The notes: generated from the sequence alone by a model not told the origin. 20,645 nucleotides of DNA from Jimgerdemannia flammicorona (GCA_003990745.1 RBNI01001854.1:1-20645); one strand, 5' to 3'; numbered from the stretch's first letter, positions 1 through 9,832 are shown. A program made the numbers and translations.

Positions 1-13
1 TTTTTTTGTATAA

Positions 14-1716
14 ATGGGCTCGTCCGAAGTACCGCTACCACCCCCAAGAATCACCATGCCCGTCAACTTTTACGGCCTGTCCGTCTACAGGCAGTTTTAC
101 ATGCAGACCATCTGCGTTTTCCTCGTCCTGACCGCCCTCATCGTCGTCCCTACCTCTGCCCAGCAGAACTCCCAACAATGTGTCACGACCTATAACGCCC
201 AGACTGATTACTTCCCGGCCAAGATCCATGGTAAGTCGAAACGTGGCCGGAGATCTTCTTTTCGTTCAAGAAAAAAAAAACCCCCCCGCTTCTGACACCC
301 CCTCAACCCTTTCCCACCAGTTGACAATGCAACCCTCTTCGCAATCCAATACTTCAACAACTACAAGCTCGTCAGCAACAAGATGACCAACGAGATCTTC
401 GCCCTCTACCAGTGTGGCACCCCGGCCCCGACCAACCTGCCCAACGGCACCAAGGTCTTCGCCGTCCCCGTCGCCAAGGTCGCCACCCTCCAGACCAGCA
501 GTAACACCTACTTGGAGGCACTCGGCGTCGGCGCCAAGATCGTGGCCCTCTCCGTAGAGCAGGACGTTTCCTCCCCTTGCCTCCAGAAGGGTCTGGCCAA
601 TAATTCTATCATCCAGATCTCCTCCTCCAACGCCACATTCATGGCGCAGACCCTCGCGCAAATGGACGTCGTGTTTGGTTCTCCTTCTGCCAGTACCTCG
701 AATAACACTGTGAGCGACAATGAGGTCAATGATCCCGGAACCCTGAACGTAGGTCTTGGTGTTTTTGTTTGTGCGGTTCTCTGGTGAAACACTACATTGT
801 GTAAATCGAGACAATGATATTAACGTGTTCCGTCGCAATATCCAGCGCGCCGAATGGGTCGAGTTCTACTCCACCTGGTTCAACCTCGAGGACAGTGGCA
901 ACAAAATCAGCGCCAGCATCAACGACAACTACAACTGTCTCAGGCGCGCCGCTGCCAACATCAACGGCAACAAGCCTATTGTTTCGTGGGTCAGCTACAG
1001 TGCCCCTTCCGAATACACAAACAACACCCCGTCGTGGGACATCAGCACAGTCAACTTCAAGATGCAGCTCACCGCTGATGCTGGTACGTATTGTTCTTTG
1101 TGATCGAGGCTTCGGCGTTTTTTCACACGTATTCCCTCGATGCTTACCCTCCGTACTCAAATCATCCTGCCGCCTTCCCACTTCAGGCGCCATCTTCTTC
1201 GCCCCTAACACCACTAAATTCAGCACCTCCAAGGATTTCCTCGCCGCAATCCAGAACGTCGACGTGATTATCGATGAAACCTACCTCGCCCCGACCCTCA
1301 ACGACGTCCTCTCTAACTTTGGCATCACCAACGCCACGGCCTCTACCTACCGCTTCGTCGCCAACCAGGCCATCTTCCGCGAGGACGGCATCCAAACCGT
1401 CGCTGGCGGCCGGGACTGGTACGAGTCCGCCGTTATCTTTGACGACGCCGTCCTCGCTGACGTCATTGCCGCCGTCTGGCCCGGCTACCCGACCACCGGC
1501 TACCAGCGCTCCTGGCTCCGCAACGTCGCGAAGGGCGAGACCCCTAAGATTTCCACCGCCGCCAACTGCACCGGCTCAGTCTCCACCCCACGCACCGATC
1601 CGGCTTTCGCCTGCTCTGGAAACTTTGCTGCTAAGAGTGGTGCTTCGAGCGTGCAGGCATTCGGCGGATTCGTCGTCACCCTTATGGCTGTTGCCGCTGC
1701 GGTTTTGATGGCTTAG
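14..1716 (+). CDS. Secreted, probably GPI-anchored periplasmic-binding-protein-like protein (4 exons)
   Basis: Exons 14-230, 321-748, 846-1083 and 1187-1716 join in frame across three GT..AG introns (231-320, 749-845, 1084-1186) to give about 470 aa. The N-terminus has a secretion signal: a hydrophobic run (ICVFLVLTALIVV) from about residue 32, ending at PTSAQ. The start is uncertain: ATG 14 is the longest choice, while ATG 56 (CACCATG context) or ATG 101 would put the signal nearer the N-terminus. Many N-glycosylation sequons (NNS, NAT, NNT) fit an extracellular protein. The last 20 or so residues are hydrophobic after a small-residue stretch (KSGASS), as expected of a GPI signal. The middle (SWVSYSAPSEY, then DAGAIFF, then NVDVIIDETY) has the rhythm of metal- or siderophore-type periplasmic binding proteins, which bind a ligand between two lobes. 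Ligand and role are unknown. The family call is from pattern memory only. The upstream promoter lies outside the window. Confidence 0.72.
231..320 (+). other. Intron 1 of the secreted gene, with an A10-C7 homopolymer junction
   Basis: The donor is GTAAGT and the acceptor CCACCAG. Splicing joins a phase-1 G to TT and continues VDNATLFAIQ in frame. Inside the intron a run of ten A is followed directly by seven C, a likely slippage site. Confidence 0.8.
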
Positions 1717-2335
1717 ATGTCTTTGCGTTGCCGTCTGCATGGATTGTTCTATGCGTCATGTACACATTTTAATTGGTGGATAATACCACAATAATTTAGC
1801 TACCATTATATCCTGGTGATGTTTTTAACGAGAACCCCGTTTCATTGAGTCGAATTTGACATTATGCGCGCAACCAGTAATGGTTTTAAAATGGCGAGGA
1901 TTGTGACAACGAAAGGAACGACGCCAGCATGTGAAGTGATTACATACATGAATCACCCCTTTATCTCATACGTCTTTGTCTCCTTTGACGCCTTATCTCG
2001 ACATATGTGGAGCATATGTTTATAAAAAAGCGAATGCTGGAGGCATGCACTGTTTCGTAAATAACATGTGGCCGATCCAAAGCATAATAGATGTCAATCC
2101 AGGTTTCAAAATGCATTGTGTCGCGGATCCTCCTGTGCAAACAGGAACATGTATTGTTAAACGCCCAGGACGCAACACTTTGTCCATTTCTGCAGAACGA
2201 TTGCCGCTGTCCTGTTCATCCTCCACAAGTTGCATTTCCATACCCATGTAATTACGTTATAGCCCATCGTCGGCTGGGTGCGCTCGTCCTTTTCGCCAAA
2301 CCCTTCACTCTAATACCGTGCACGCATTCAAAGGC
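1717..2335. other. Intergenic region between the two host genes
   Basis: This is the 3' flank of the first gene and the 5' flank of the second. GC is lower than in the exons. Short open frames (for example 1976-2251) show no family resemblance and no coding-like composition. I see no RNA gene or repeat. Confidence 0.6.
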
Positions 2336-4495
2336 ATGGCCCCGTGCCTCGCACACCTACAAAACATCGACCACCCGTGCTCCATAGCGCGACCACCAGC
2401 ACCCGGAGCCCCTCGCGACAAAGGCGTCGTCCTCACCCCGCACGAACCGAAAACGGCCGTCATCCGCGCTTGGCTCGATGGGACGGACAGTAACGCGGTC
2501 GGCGACGTCTCTGCGCACGCAACGATATGCTCGGCGCTCTACCTCGATATCATGCGTCAGACCGCCCCCGGCCAAGAAAACTCCGCCATCCCCACCCCGC
2601 CCAGAGCCGACACCCCCTGGGACTTCCGCGCCGCCGCCGTCGACCCGCTGGCTTACATCGACGAGCGGTACGAGGTCGGCGCAATCGGCGAACGGGTTCG
2701 CATGACCGTCGCTCTGCTTGAGGAGGCCTTGGCGCCATTGGAGACGGACGGCGGCGCAAAGTACCGCGTCCAGCTTCACATCGTCAACTTGCTCAGTTTT
2801 GTGTGGCACAATCAGTGCGAGTTCCCGGACTGGGCTATGCAGTGGTTGTTTCCCCTGTATACCCCCCCGCCCCTGGATGACAATGTCCCCGTGCCCAAGT
2901 TCTTGAAGAAGGTTCCTAACTTTGTGGTGCTGGCGCAGAGATTGATACCGAGTCTTGTTTATCAGTTCTCGGGTACGATTGGAAGTGCTTGCCATATTTA
3001 GGCGCAAGCCTGGTTCACGTTTATAAATGCTAATGGATGATGTCTGCCCATTATTTTTACAGATGAAGCACACGCGCTTTCAGCAGATGAGGGTAATTTT
3101 ATTTTATTTTATTTTGCACACTTTGATGGATTGTCAGACAAGAAGCTTTCCAAAAATATCATGTTTTAACGTCAGAGAAAACAAAATATACTCGTTGTAG
3201 TTCAAGGTTTTGCCAATGCCGAATCAGTACCGAACCTCGACCTCCTCGCTTCATCAACGCCCGCGCAGGACCTCTTATCCGCTCGCCTCGTCACCATCCT
3301 GCTCTGTGCGCTTCGTGAGATCCCTCCATCGACCAAAGACTCCAAAACTCTGAAATGCGCCGAGGAGATCCTCAACACTCTAGACGTTTGCCTCGCGAGC
3401 CTGGAGAGCAAAGGCGGCATATTCTTCGGCCTCGTCGCCGCTTTCGTCGTCCAGGCTGACGCGATCGGATTTATACTAGCCTGGACCACGTCGGCGGCGG
3501 CTCCCCAAATGGCACCCGTTTGCTGCAAGATTCTCGGCACTCTCCATAGCCTCTTTGAATTGTTGGAGCTGAAGTCGATGAAGGATCAGCTCGTGCAGCA
3601 GTTGCGCGCAAGATCCGCAAAGATTGCGTCCATCATCGTGAGGCTCCAGCGGTGCGACCAGTTTCTCACCGTGATTGTGCCCCTCGCTAGACTCGGTGCC
3701 AGGCTGGGACCGGTGCAGGGTGACCTTAAGAAGGATTTCTTTGATGCCTGCTACAAGTTGGGAACCAACTTCCTAACCAAATTCAAAACCGATCTCGAAA
3801 AGGCCAACATCAAGGCGCTTAAGGACCGCAAACTCTCATTCCGGTCATCGCGAGTGATGTGCACGCAGATGCGGATGTTACTCAGAACACTGCAAAAGCT
3901 GGAGCCATCCAGCGTGGGCCAAGCGTACGAATCCGTAGAGATTCGAGCTGTACAAGATCAAATCGCAAACATGGAATCTTCTGACATCATCCCAGCGACC
4001 ACACGTCTCACGCTCGGCGAACGACAACGCTACGCCGGACTGCCATTCGACCAGGCCCTCAAATCAATAGAGTCCAACGCGCTGGTCGCCAAGTGGAAGT
4101 CGCGATTCGCGGCCCCGGTGAGCAAGAGCAAGCACGACGCGTTCTACGATCTCGTCACAGACGATTGCGGGATTCTCGAGCGGGTCATGACGATGGGCGA
4201 CACCGAGCTCGATACGTTGGCAGGCGATATTGTCGCCGCGGCGGGCGTGCAGCCCATGTCACTCAAGATGCTCGAGGGCGTGGATGAGAACGAGCTGGTG
4301 GACAGAGTGATGGCTGAGTGTCTCGAATCCTTCTTCCGAACTGTGCAGTCCGTCCCCACGATTGATCCTGCGTATCTCAGGAAATTCGTGCCGTGGGTTT
4401 TATGCGAGGCTGTAATGCTTTCGGAGAAATCCGGGATGGATGCGACGAATAAGCCAGTTGCGAATAGGAGATCGTCCAAGTGTGTAATATATTAG
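2336..4495 (+). CDS. Hypothetical helical protein with a 30-nt micro-exon
   Basis: The model is exon 1 2336-2972, micro-exon 3063-3092 and exon 3 3201-4495, giving 653 aa. Exon 1 opens at the first ATG of the frame (2336). Introns are 2973-3062 (GTACGA..TTTTTACAG) and 3093-3200 (GTAATT..TTGTAG), both phase 1. The 30-nt exon encodes an in-frame peptide read as DEAHALSADEV across its junctions, so skipping it would also keep the frame. The protein has no signal peptide or clear membrane segment. It is Pro-rich at the N-terminus and then mostly amphipathic helix rich in Leu, Lys and Glu (for example LHSLFELLELKSMKDQLVQQ), which suggests an all-helical or repeat-type fold. The last four residues are CVIY after a basic stretch (NRRSSK), resembling a CaaX box with an unusual last residue. 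I recognise no family and assign no function. Confidence 0.68.
3063..3092 (+). other. Putative 30-nt micro-exon
   Basis: It is preceded by a pyrimidine tract and ACAG and followed by GTAATT. Its length is a multiple of three. Inclusion turns one 228-bp intron into two introns of 90 and 108 bp, the same size as the three introns of the neighbouring gene. Confidence 0.6.
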
Positions 4496-4616
4496 ACGAA
4501 ATTCTTTTGAGTGTTGATCACTGTCAGTAGGGATTGGACACTGTCAGCGGAAGTTGCATAGACCAAGGATCGATATTCAATGTTGGTAGACACCATCATT
4601 GCTCTTCGTATCCTCC

Positions 4617-4619
<3 letters not shown>

Positions 4620-4652
<33 letters not shown>
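4620..4652. repeat. Poly(T) tract, 33 nt
   Basis: An uninterrupted run of 33 T lies about 125 bp after the stop of the second gene. It is followed by TGAA and then GCGACCACCAAC. Read on the minus strand it is a poly(A) tail, as would be left by a retroposed sequence. Confidence 0.9.
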
Positions 4653-4653
<1 letters not shown>

Positions 4654-4800
4654 AATCTTGTAAATGCGACCACCAACATTCTAAAAAAAATAAAATGACA
4701 AAAAACGCCACTGCTAAGTCCACGGCGTACAGACGACGCAAGTTGACAATGTCCACTATTCCCAGGAAAACAAGGGGTTAAATACCCAAACACGTTCAAT

Positions 4801-4817
4801 CCCCTCTTAAAGAGGGG
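4801..4817. repeat. 17-bp perfect hairpin (8-bp arms, 1-nt loop)
   Basis: CCCCTCTT, one A, then AAGAGGGG is a perfect inverted repeat. It lies between the two poly(T) tracts. Function is unknown. Confidence 0.75.
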
Positions 4818-4904
4818 AACCAGGTTCTGGGAAATGTGTGATTGGAATATCTTCAATTAACAACGAATGAACCCCCCGAGCTCGCCGTCGCGATGGAATA
4901 TATG

Positions 4905-4933
4905 TTTTTTTTTTTTTTTTTTTTTTTTTTTTT
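4905..4933. repeat. Poly(T) tract, 29 nt
   Basis: A run of 29 T is followed by GAAAAGTGGCCACCGCTC, loosely like the sequence after the first tract (TGAA, then a CCACC core). It sits at the boundary between CpG-containing host DNA and the CpG-poor transposon zone. Confidence 0.9.
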
Positions 4934-5544
4934 GAAAAGTGGCCACCGCTCAATGATTTGTGGCTAATAATGGCTAACGTACACGTGACATAACACAAAC
5001 GTCCACACAAGGAGGCCACACAACAGAACTATGCAAGAGCTGCCAAGCTGACCAAGTTCTGTTAAGTATATAACATATACAGGTGTAATTATGCAATCTG
5101 TCCCTTGCATTGCAGATCCAAAATGACACTTCTTTCTGCCCATCAAGCATCTAAACATCTCAGAGTCTCTTCTAGGATATTTTATTGCTGACATACTTAA
5201 GGAAAAATTAAAGTCACTCACACTCTTGGTGGTGTTTGTCTTTATTCCATTGAGGGTGTCCTTCCCATGTCTTCCACCCAAACCTCCATCTAATTACCCT
5301 CTACCCTGATCTCTGAATCAGCCTATAGCTATATCTATATATATGTTTTAAGTCTAAAATAGTAGCAGAATCTCAAATGATAAAAATAGCATCTTCAGTA
5401 GCTCTACCCATCTCATTGCATCATTACTAATATTATCAGTGACATCAATTTCAAGAGACCTGGCCTTAAAATCTTACTGAAACTTTTATATCAAGGGTTG
5501 CTAATAGAGATAATACTTATCTTCTACTACTTATATGTATATCT
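4934..5544. other. Left flank of the hAT remnant, no gene seen
   Basis: CpG-containing sequence persists to about 5010, after which the DNA is AT-rich and CpG-poor. This is where the 3' untranslated part and left end of the minus-strand hAT element should lie. I could not identify a terminal inverted repeat. The minus-strand open frame at 4964-5281 has no recognisable features. Confidence 0.45.
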
Positions 5545-5706
5545 ATATACATACCTCTTAGAGATAATGAGATCCACTCTATCTGAGAATACCTACTCAA
5601 TGAGAGCACTAGAAGCAGGAATTGCTAGGTAGTCCCAAGCCATACCATACAGACTGGAGAAGTCTGTTTGATATAGCTGTATACTCTAGTAGATAAAGTA
5701 GTAGTT
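5545..5706 (-). pseudogene. hAT transposase remnant, C-terminal dimerisation domain
   Basis: Minus-strand translation gives FSSLYGMAWDYLAIPASS, then ALIE, a stop, then VFS. This matches the conserved hAT C-terminal motif in which the residues between E and VFS are normally an Arg. It is the end of the transposase whose main body lies at 16376-18150; the chromovirus at 5707-16375 separates the two parts. If the insert and one 5-bp flank copy are removed, the reading frame is continuous: YWANLIHHSNHYFIY from the far side runs into this block. hAT transposases move DNA by cut and paste. Stops where Arg or Gln are expected show that this one is dead. Confidence 0.82.
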
Positions 5707-5819
5707 TGTAAGCACACAACCTCTAAGCCACCGAAACCACACATCACTCTCTAAACAAGCCACCAAAATCACATGCGACAGTTGAACAAATCTGGAAATC
5801 ACTTGCTTGATCACAAAGC

Positions 5820-5826
5820 TGAGTCA
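5820..5826 (+). promoter_or_regulatory. TGAGTCA Gcn4/AP-1-like site in the 5' LTR
   Basis: TGAGTCA lies about 90 bp upstream of the first TATA box. A second site, intact in the 3' LTR, reads TAAGTCA here. Confidence 0.45.
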
Positions 5827-5917
5827 AACTGAAGTCACAGCATACAAAGCTAAGTCAATACGAAGTCACAGAATACAAGATTTACATAAACAGAATCTTA
5901 CCAATCAGGATCAAATG

Positions 5918-5925
5918 TATATATA
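5918..5925 (+). promoter_or_regulatory. Upstream TATA box of the 5' LTR
   Basis: TATATATA lies about 80 bp before the ATG of the LTR-internal ORF. The 3' LTR has TATATATATA at the matching place. Confidence 0.5.
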
Positions 5926-5997
5926 CTGAGCACTGAGATGCATCAAAAGAGAGAACCAAAACAAACAACAAACCACAACTTCTGAACATACACAAAT

Positions 5998-7093
5998 ATG
6001 ACCACTGAGATCTACAACTACATCCATGCTGACATTTGGAATGTCATTGTCAACTGAGCCACACCCCCTCTGCCCCTCATAAATATCCACAGCCTAGTAT
6101 CTCTCTACTTTGTGGAAGTCTGATAAAATGTCCTGAACATGCTTAGCAAGGCCCACTGAATTGGACAAATCTTAAGCTACTATCAGATCAGCTATCTCCT
6201 AGAAGACATGGTTGAATACTACTATGATATGGACATTACTCAGATATCTCAACACTAGAAACTCATCACCTGTAAATATCAAGAACTCTTCTATAAGTTC
6301 AGCACCATTATTCTCCACTTCCAAGTTACTACCAGTGAAATGGTTGTCACTCTGTCTTATGGCCAAATTGATGACATGATATAAGAACTTAACCACAAGT
6401 ACCTTAAATACATTCAGACCACAGACAGAACCTTTCCACACCCTGATGACCATATTCTGCAAATGCCTCAAGTCAGATATACCATGAAGAATGTCTATGA
6501 TATAATCTGATTTGATGAAGATGAAGCAGAAGATAATGATCTCTCTGATGCCAACATGACCTCAAGCTAAGGATCTCTGCCAACCCTGATCACACTACTA
6601 ACCTTGCCGATAAACTTACAACAGTTTATAACCACATATGAGACTTATTGGAATAATGACTACTAGCATGAATACTAACCTACATTCACCCCAATTACTT
6701 CAACTACAATGAAGAGATTGAGAATACAACCTGTACCTTCAGACAACCCTCAAGATCAAACTAACTACTCCACTATCTGTGTACAAGTAATATGAACCAC
6801 AGCTGCCAGCTTACTACAACTCTGTGACTCATAGTGTTATAACCTATAGAAAGTATGCAGACAGCAAATCCAATGAAAGCAAAGATGATATACCACTCTT
6901 TTGCCCACCAACTCTATACCCAGTATATGAGATAGATGATGCTATTCTATGAGATGGTGATGAAGTCTCAATGTACTACTACCTTAGTGAATAAGGAGAA
7001 TTAATCTGCAAACAACTCTTCCTAGACAACTACTTCATCAGAGATGATATCATTGATAGTGATGTCATCAAAGACTATCCAGACAGTATCTAA
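5998..7093 (+). pseudogene. LTR-encoded ORF, 5' LTR copy (degenerate)
   Basis: It starts with ATG (MTTEIYNYI) and can be followed, with stops and frame changes, to TAA at 7091. The stops fall where the 3' LTR copy or context has Gln, Arg or Trp (TAA/TAG for CAA/CAG, TGA for CGA or TGG). The frame moves from 1 at the start to 2 at the end; one indel is visible near 6690 against the 3' copy. The blocks LSYGQIDDMI, ELNHKYL and IQTTDRTF are shared with the 3' copy. No similarity to a known family is apparent. It belongs to U3, between two TATA boxes, and so is duplicated with each LTR. Confidence 0.7.
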
Positions 7094-7156
7094 ATCTATA
7101 AATAGCTTAGCAGTCATAGTATAGTTAGATTAGCTTTGTATGATATGACTGTGAAC

Positions 7157-7170
7157 TGACTCAGCAGTCA
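7157..7170 (+). promoter_or_regulatory. TGACTCA site within an imperfect palindrome, 5' LTR
   Basis: TGACTCAGCAGTCA combines a Gcn4/AP-1-type TGACTCA with inverted TGACT/AGTCA arms. A second TGACTCA is at 7220-7226. Both lie 55-130 bp before the second TATA box and both are preserved in the 3' LTR (15754, 15817). Confidence 0.5.
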
Positions 7171-7282
7171 GATGATCTCTTGATATGTCAGATCACACTT
7201 ATACTATATGACTACATTCTGACTCAGCAAGGCACTAAGTATTACATCCATATCTAGTATAGTCCAGATAGCCCCTCACTAG

Positions 7283-7290
7283 TATAAATA
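7283..7290 (+). promoter_or_regulatory. Main TATA box of the 5' LTR (genomic RNA promoter)
   Basis: TATAAATA followed by CCCCC. The same core occurs in the 3' LTR (15880) and in the unrelated LTR at 20402. AATAAA follows at 7414-7419, giving the usual TATA, start, poly(A)-signal order of a U3/R boundary. Confidence 0.7.
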
Positions 7291-7413
7291 CCCCCTCCTC
7301 CAGACTTCAGAATCTCCGATTTATAGACTCAAATACATAAGAACATTTCTGAATACTTTCCTACAATATTCCTTCATATAACTACTTCTAGTATAGCAAT
7401 ATCATGAATAGCA

Positions 7414-7419
7414 AATAAA
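7414..7419 (+). terminator. LTR polyadenylation signal
   Basis: AATAAA lies 131 bp after the main TATA box. It is conserved in the 3' LTR at 16011-16016, where it would end the element's transcripts. Confidence 0.55.
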
Positions 7420-7489
7420 CCTATTTAATAACCCACAAACCACTCTTAAGTAAATCTACTCCCCATTAGGTCCCACTCCTAACCATATC

Positions 7490-8740
7490 ATGAAATTTCC
7501 TAATTTGGTATTGTCTGCAGTGATATGCCAATTCAACTAACCTGGTCTTAGTTTCTTGAACTTCCTGAAATATGAAAAATCCCAAATATCCAGAACTAGT
7601 CTGAAAAAGAAACTTTGGTTGAGATATCAACCTAATCTTGAAATCAATAAGTATAGAGAATGTACTCTATATAAAATTGATCTTGACCATAAGAAAATAG
7701 TCTTCCAGAATATCCAGAACTTTCAGAAAACCCTTCCAGAACTATATAATAGTTACCCTAAAAAGCAATCCTCTTATAACTTGGTAGCAGCAGTTTACAA
7801 TCCAATTCTGCTTCAAGATACTTCCTCAACCTGCTACAAATCCCTCTGAGAATTCCTACAAGTTGGTATAAAGTCCAATCTCTAAACTGGAATTTATCCT
7901 GAACTATCTGACAATCTAGAGAGAATTGAACCTAACATATAAGGACAATTTGACCTCCACACCTGCAACAAGTGGGACAAACTTCATTTAAAGAAAGAAA
8001 TACTCTAGTTAAATTAGCAAATAGGTGAAACCCTATTTACTGAACTCCTTGCTCTACACCCAGCAAGTCAAGATGAAGAAGATCTTATTGAAGTCTTCTT
8101 TACTCTTCTCAATAAGAGTTTTGTCAGCTCTACAAATCCAAGCAATCTAGAAAAACTATCAGTAGTCTTTCTAGCCTTAGTCCCTCATGAAGCCCAAGCC
8201 TCTGTAGCCAAGTGGCTCAACTCTACCAACTTTCACCATACCAGGACCAAGACTGTATTATACTACTAATTCCAGAACAGCAAGGCCTGCCATATTCTTA
8301 AAGAAGAAGCAAGAGAAACCCTTCATCAACTACCTGATCCCAAACCTGAAGTAGGCTCTACTATAGCTCTACCTGAACCTGAAACCGATTCTGAACCAGA
8401 ACTTGACTTTGAACTAAGTCCATCTGAAATCAGATACATAACTAATTCTGTCTACTTTAATGCTGAGCAAACCCAACTATATGGGGACCAAACTGAAGAG
8501 GAGGAGGAGTATCTCAGTGAATTCGATCCTGGATATACCACCAAAGAAGATGTACCTCTATCAGAACAGAATACACCTACACAGCAACAGACAACTATCT
8601 ATCAAGCCCTTACTCCAGACCCACAACTACTACTCCAGCAACTTACACAGACCCAAAGAACTCCATCACACTCTGCACCAATATCTCAAGTAGTACCAGT
8701 AACACCACTATCAGCAGTCTAACTGCCTCCAGTAAACAAC
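7490..8740 (+). pseudogene. Pre-Gag region spanning the LTR/internal junction
   Basis: About 417 codons in the same frame as Gag. The first 96 codons lie in U5 of the 5' LTR (MKFPNLVLSAVICQFN onward) and the frame is also visible in the 3' LTR (LEINKY, IDLDHKK, FQNIQNFQKTLPEL), although there the initiator position reads ACA. It crosses the primer-binding site (read as LVAAVYNPIL). Further on it has a helical stretch (LEKLSVVFLALVPHEAQASV), an acidic stretch (TDSEPELDFELS; EEEEEYLSEFD) and a Gln/Thr/Pro-rich linker. Five to seven stops interrupt it. No family is recognised. It may be an N-terminal domain of Gag or a separate protein. Confidence 0.62.
7782..7793 (+). promoter_or_regulatory. 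Primer-binding site
   Basis: TGGTAGCAGCAG follows the LTR end after the three bases ACT. TGGTAGC is complementary to GCUACCA, the usual 3' end of eukaryotic initiator tRNA-Met. The remaining bases would need checking against the host tRNA. Confidence 0.75.
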
Positions 8741-9660
8741 ATGGCAAATCAACAGATTCTAGACCTCACAGCCCAGGTAACAATAATGGCAGCAAGCATT
8801 ACCACCTTAGCCAAACAGACCTGATCTACCAAAAATCTGAGCCTACCTACCTTCAATGATACTATACAAGAAGTCCAAAGCTTCATTAGTATAGTTGACA
8901 CTAACTTCGAAGCCAATCAATAGACCAATGAGCGAGTTACTGACTGCCTTCTGATAAACAATCAAGACCACACTCTGGAACAACTCTTTGCTATAACTAC
9001 AGCCTATGTCTGCTAAGTTATTATATTCTTCTGAGGACCTGCCAAAGAATGGTAGTGAACCCTTTCTAAAAAACCCCTCACATAGGACACCCAACCTGCA
9101 GTAGTTGCTCAGAATGCAGCAAATAATGCCCCAGGATATAGAGCCCATCCTGCAGCCCCTGGACTCAAACAACTCATGATTGCCCAATACTGCAGTGAAA
9201 CTATGATTGCTGAATCTTGAGTGAAACTCTGCAATTTCAAATTTGATGCATATGTATAATAAAGAAGAATTCGAAACCTTCTGTACAAAACTTGAGTTAC
9301 TCCTGAACACCATTGGCCTAGGATATATTGCCAATGATAAAGCATGAAATGGTACAAGAGCAGACTATCTATTTGATGCACTGCCTGAATGACTTACTAG
9401 AAAAATTTGAGAACAAGGCTACTCAGTTGGTTGTGATTATTAATAATGGTGTCTGGCAAGAATCAAGACTATGGTCAAGCAAATCCTAACAGCTGGACCA
9501 ATTCTGCCCTGAAGACAATTCAACAATAAGGAAAAGACTTAGACCAAGAAAGAAGAACCCAAGCATGAAGCATCTTGAGCTCCCTCCACATCCACCTCAT
9601 AGACACCTAGAAATCATGAATCTACCCAGCCAAGTATCTTCAAGAAACTCACTGAAGGAG
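8741..9660 (+). pseudogene. Gag, N-terminal coiled coil and capsid-like region
   Basis: It begins MANQQILDLTAQVTIMAASI, a typical coiled-coil Gag start. LSLPTFNDTIQEVQSFISIV then resembles the 'LPTF-D-G..V..F' block of Ty3/gypsy Gag, and FFxGPAKEW (x = stop) resembles the 'tGpA..W' block. Frame 2 is lost near 9230-9260 and frame 3 takes over (EFETFCTKLELLLNTI). Confidence 0.75.
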
Positions 9661-9689
9661 AAAGGAATAAACTTCAAAGAAGCAGAGCA

Positions 9690-9731
9690 TGCTTCTATTG
9701 CCAAAAGACAGGACATATGACCAGTGCCTGC
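9690..9731 (+). pseudogene. Nucleocapsid CCHC zinc knuckle
   Basis: CFYCQKTGHMTSAC is a perfect C-x2-C-x4-H-x4-C knuckle and binds RNA in Gag proteins. It is in frame 3. A TAA follows two codons later (9738), while frame 2 is open from there toward the dUTPase. Confidence 0.88.
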
Positions 9732-9832
9732 CCCAACTAAAAACCCCAAACAGCAACACAAGTAACTGTTACCACTCTGATTATCTCAATAACCTGATCA
9801 CCAGAACACTGGACTTTGTCAATTTAAGATAA

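Larger units (their letters stand above)
5707..7778 (+). repeat. 5' LTR of the chromovirus (2,072 bp)
   Basis: It aligns along its full length with 14298-16375. In the first ~105 bp I count about a dozen differences, all transitions. It begins TGTAAG and ends TTATA (TTACA in the 3' copy). It holds an upstream TATA box (5918), a long degenerate ORF (5998-7093), a second TATA box (7283), AATAAA (7414) and the start of the Gag frame (7490). Confidence 0.92.

Noticed and set aside
266..1395. Long minus-strand and alternate-frame open frames over the first gene
   Set aside because: They are shadows of GC-rich exons; the spliced plus-strand model explains the region.
2318..2335. Start at 2318 for the second gene
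   Set aside because: That codon is GTG; the first ATG in frame is 2336.
2357..3073. 238-aa minus-strand open frame opposite exon 1 of the second gene
   Set aside because: Arg/Gly-rich composition typical of antisense GC-rich coding DNA; the plus strand has matching splice phases and a longer product.
4964..5281. 105-aa minus-strand open frame
   Set aside because: No recognisable motif, odd composition, and it spans the expected hAT 3' flank; probably chance.
9738..9832. A programmed -1 frameshift between the CCHC knuckle (frame 3) and the dUTPase-protease (frame 2)
   Set aside because: The relation is -1 and frame 2 is open there, but I found no slippery heptamer in the right phase, and earlier Gag is also in frame 2, so two indels explain it as well.
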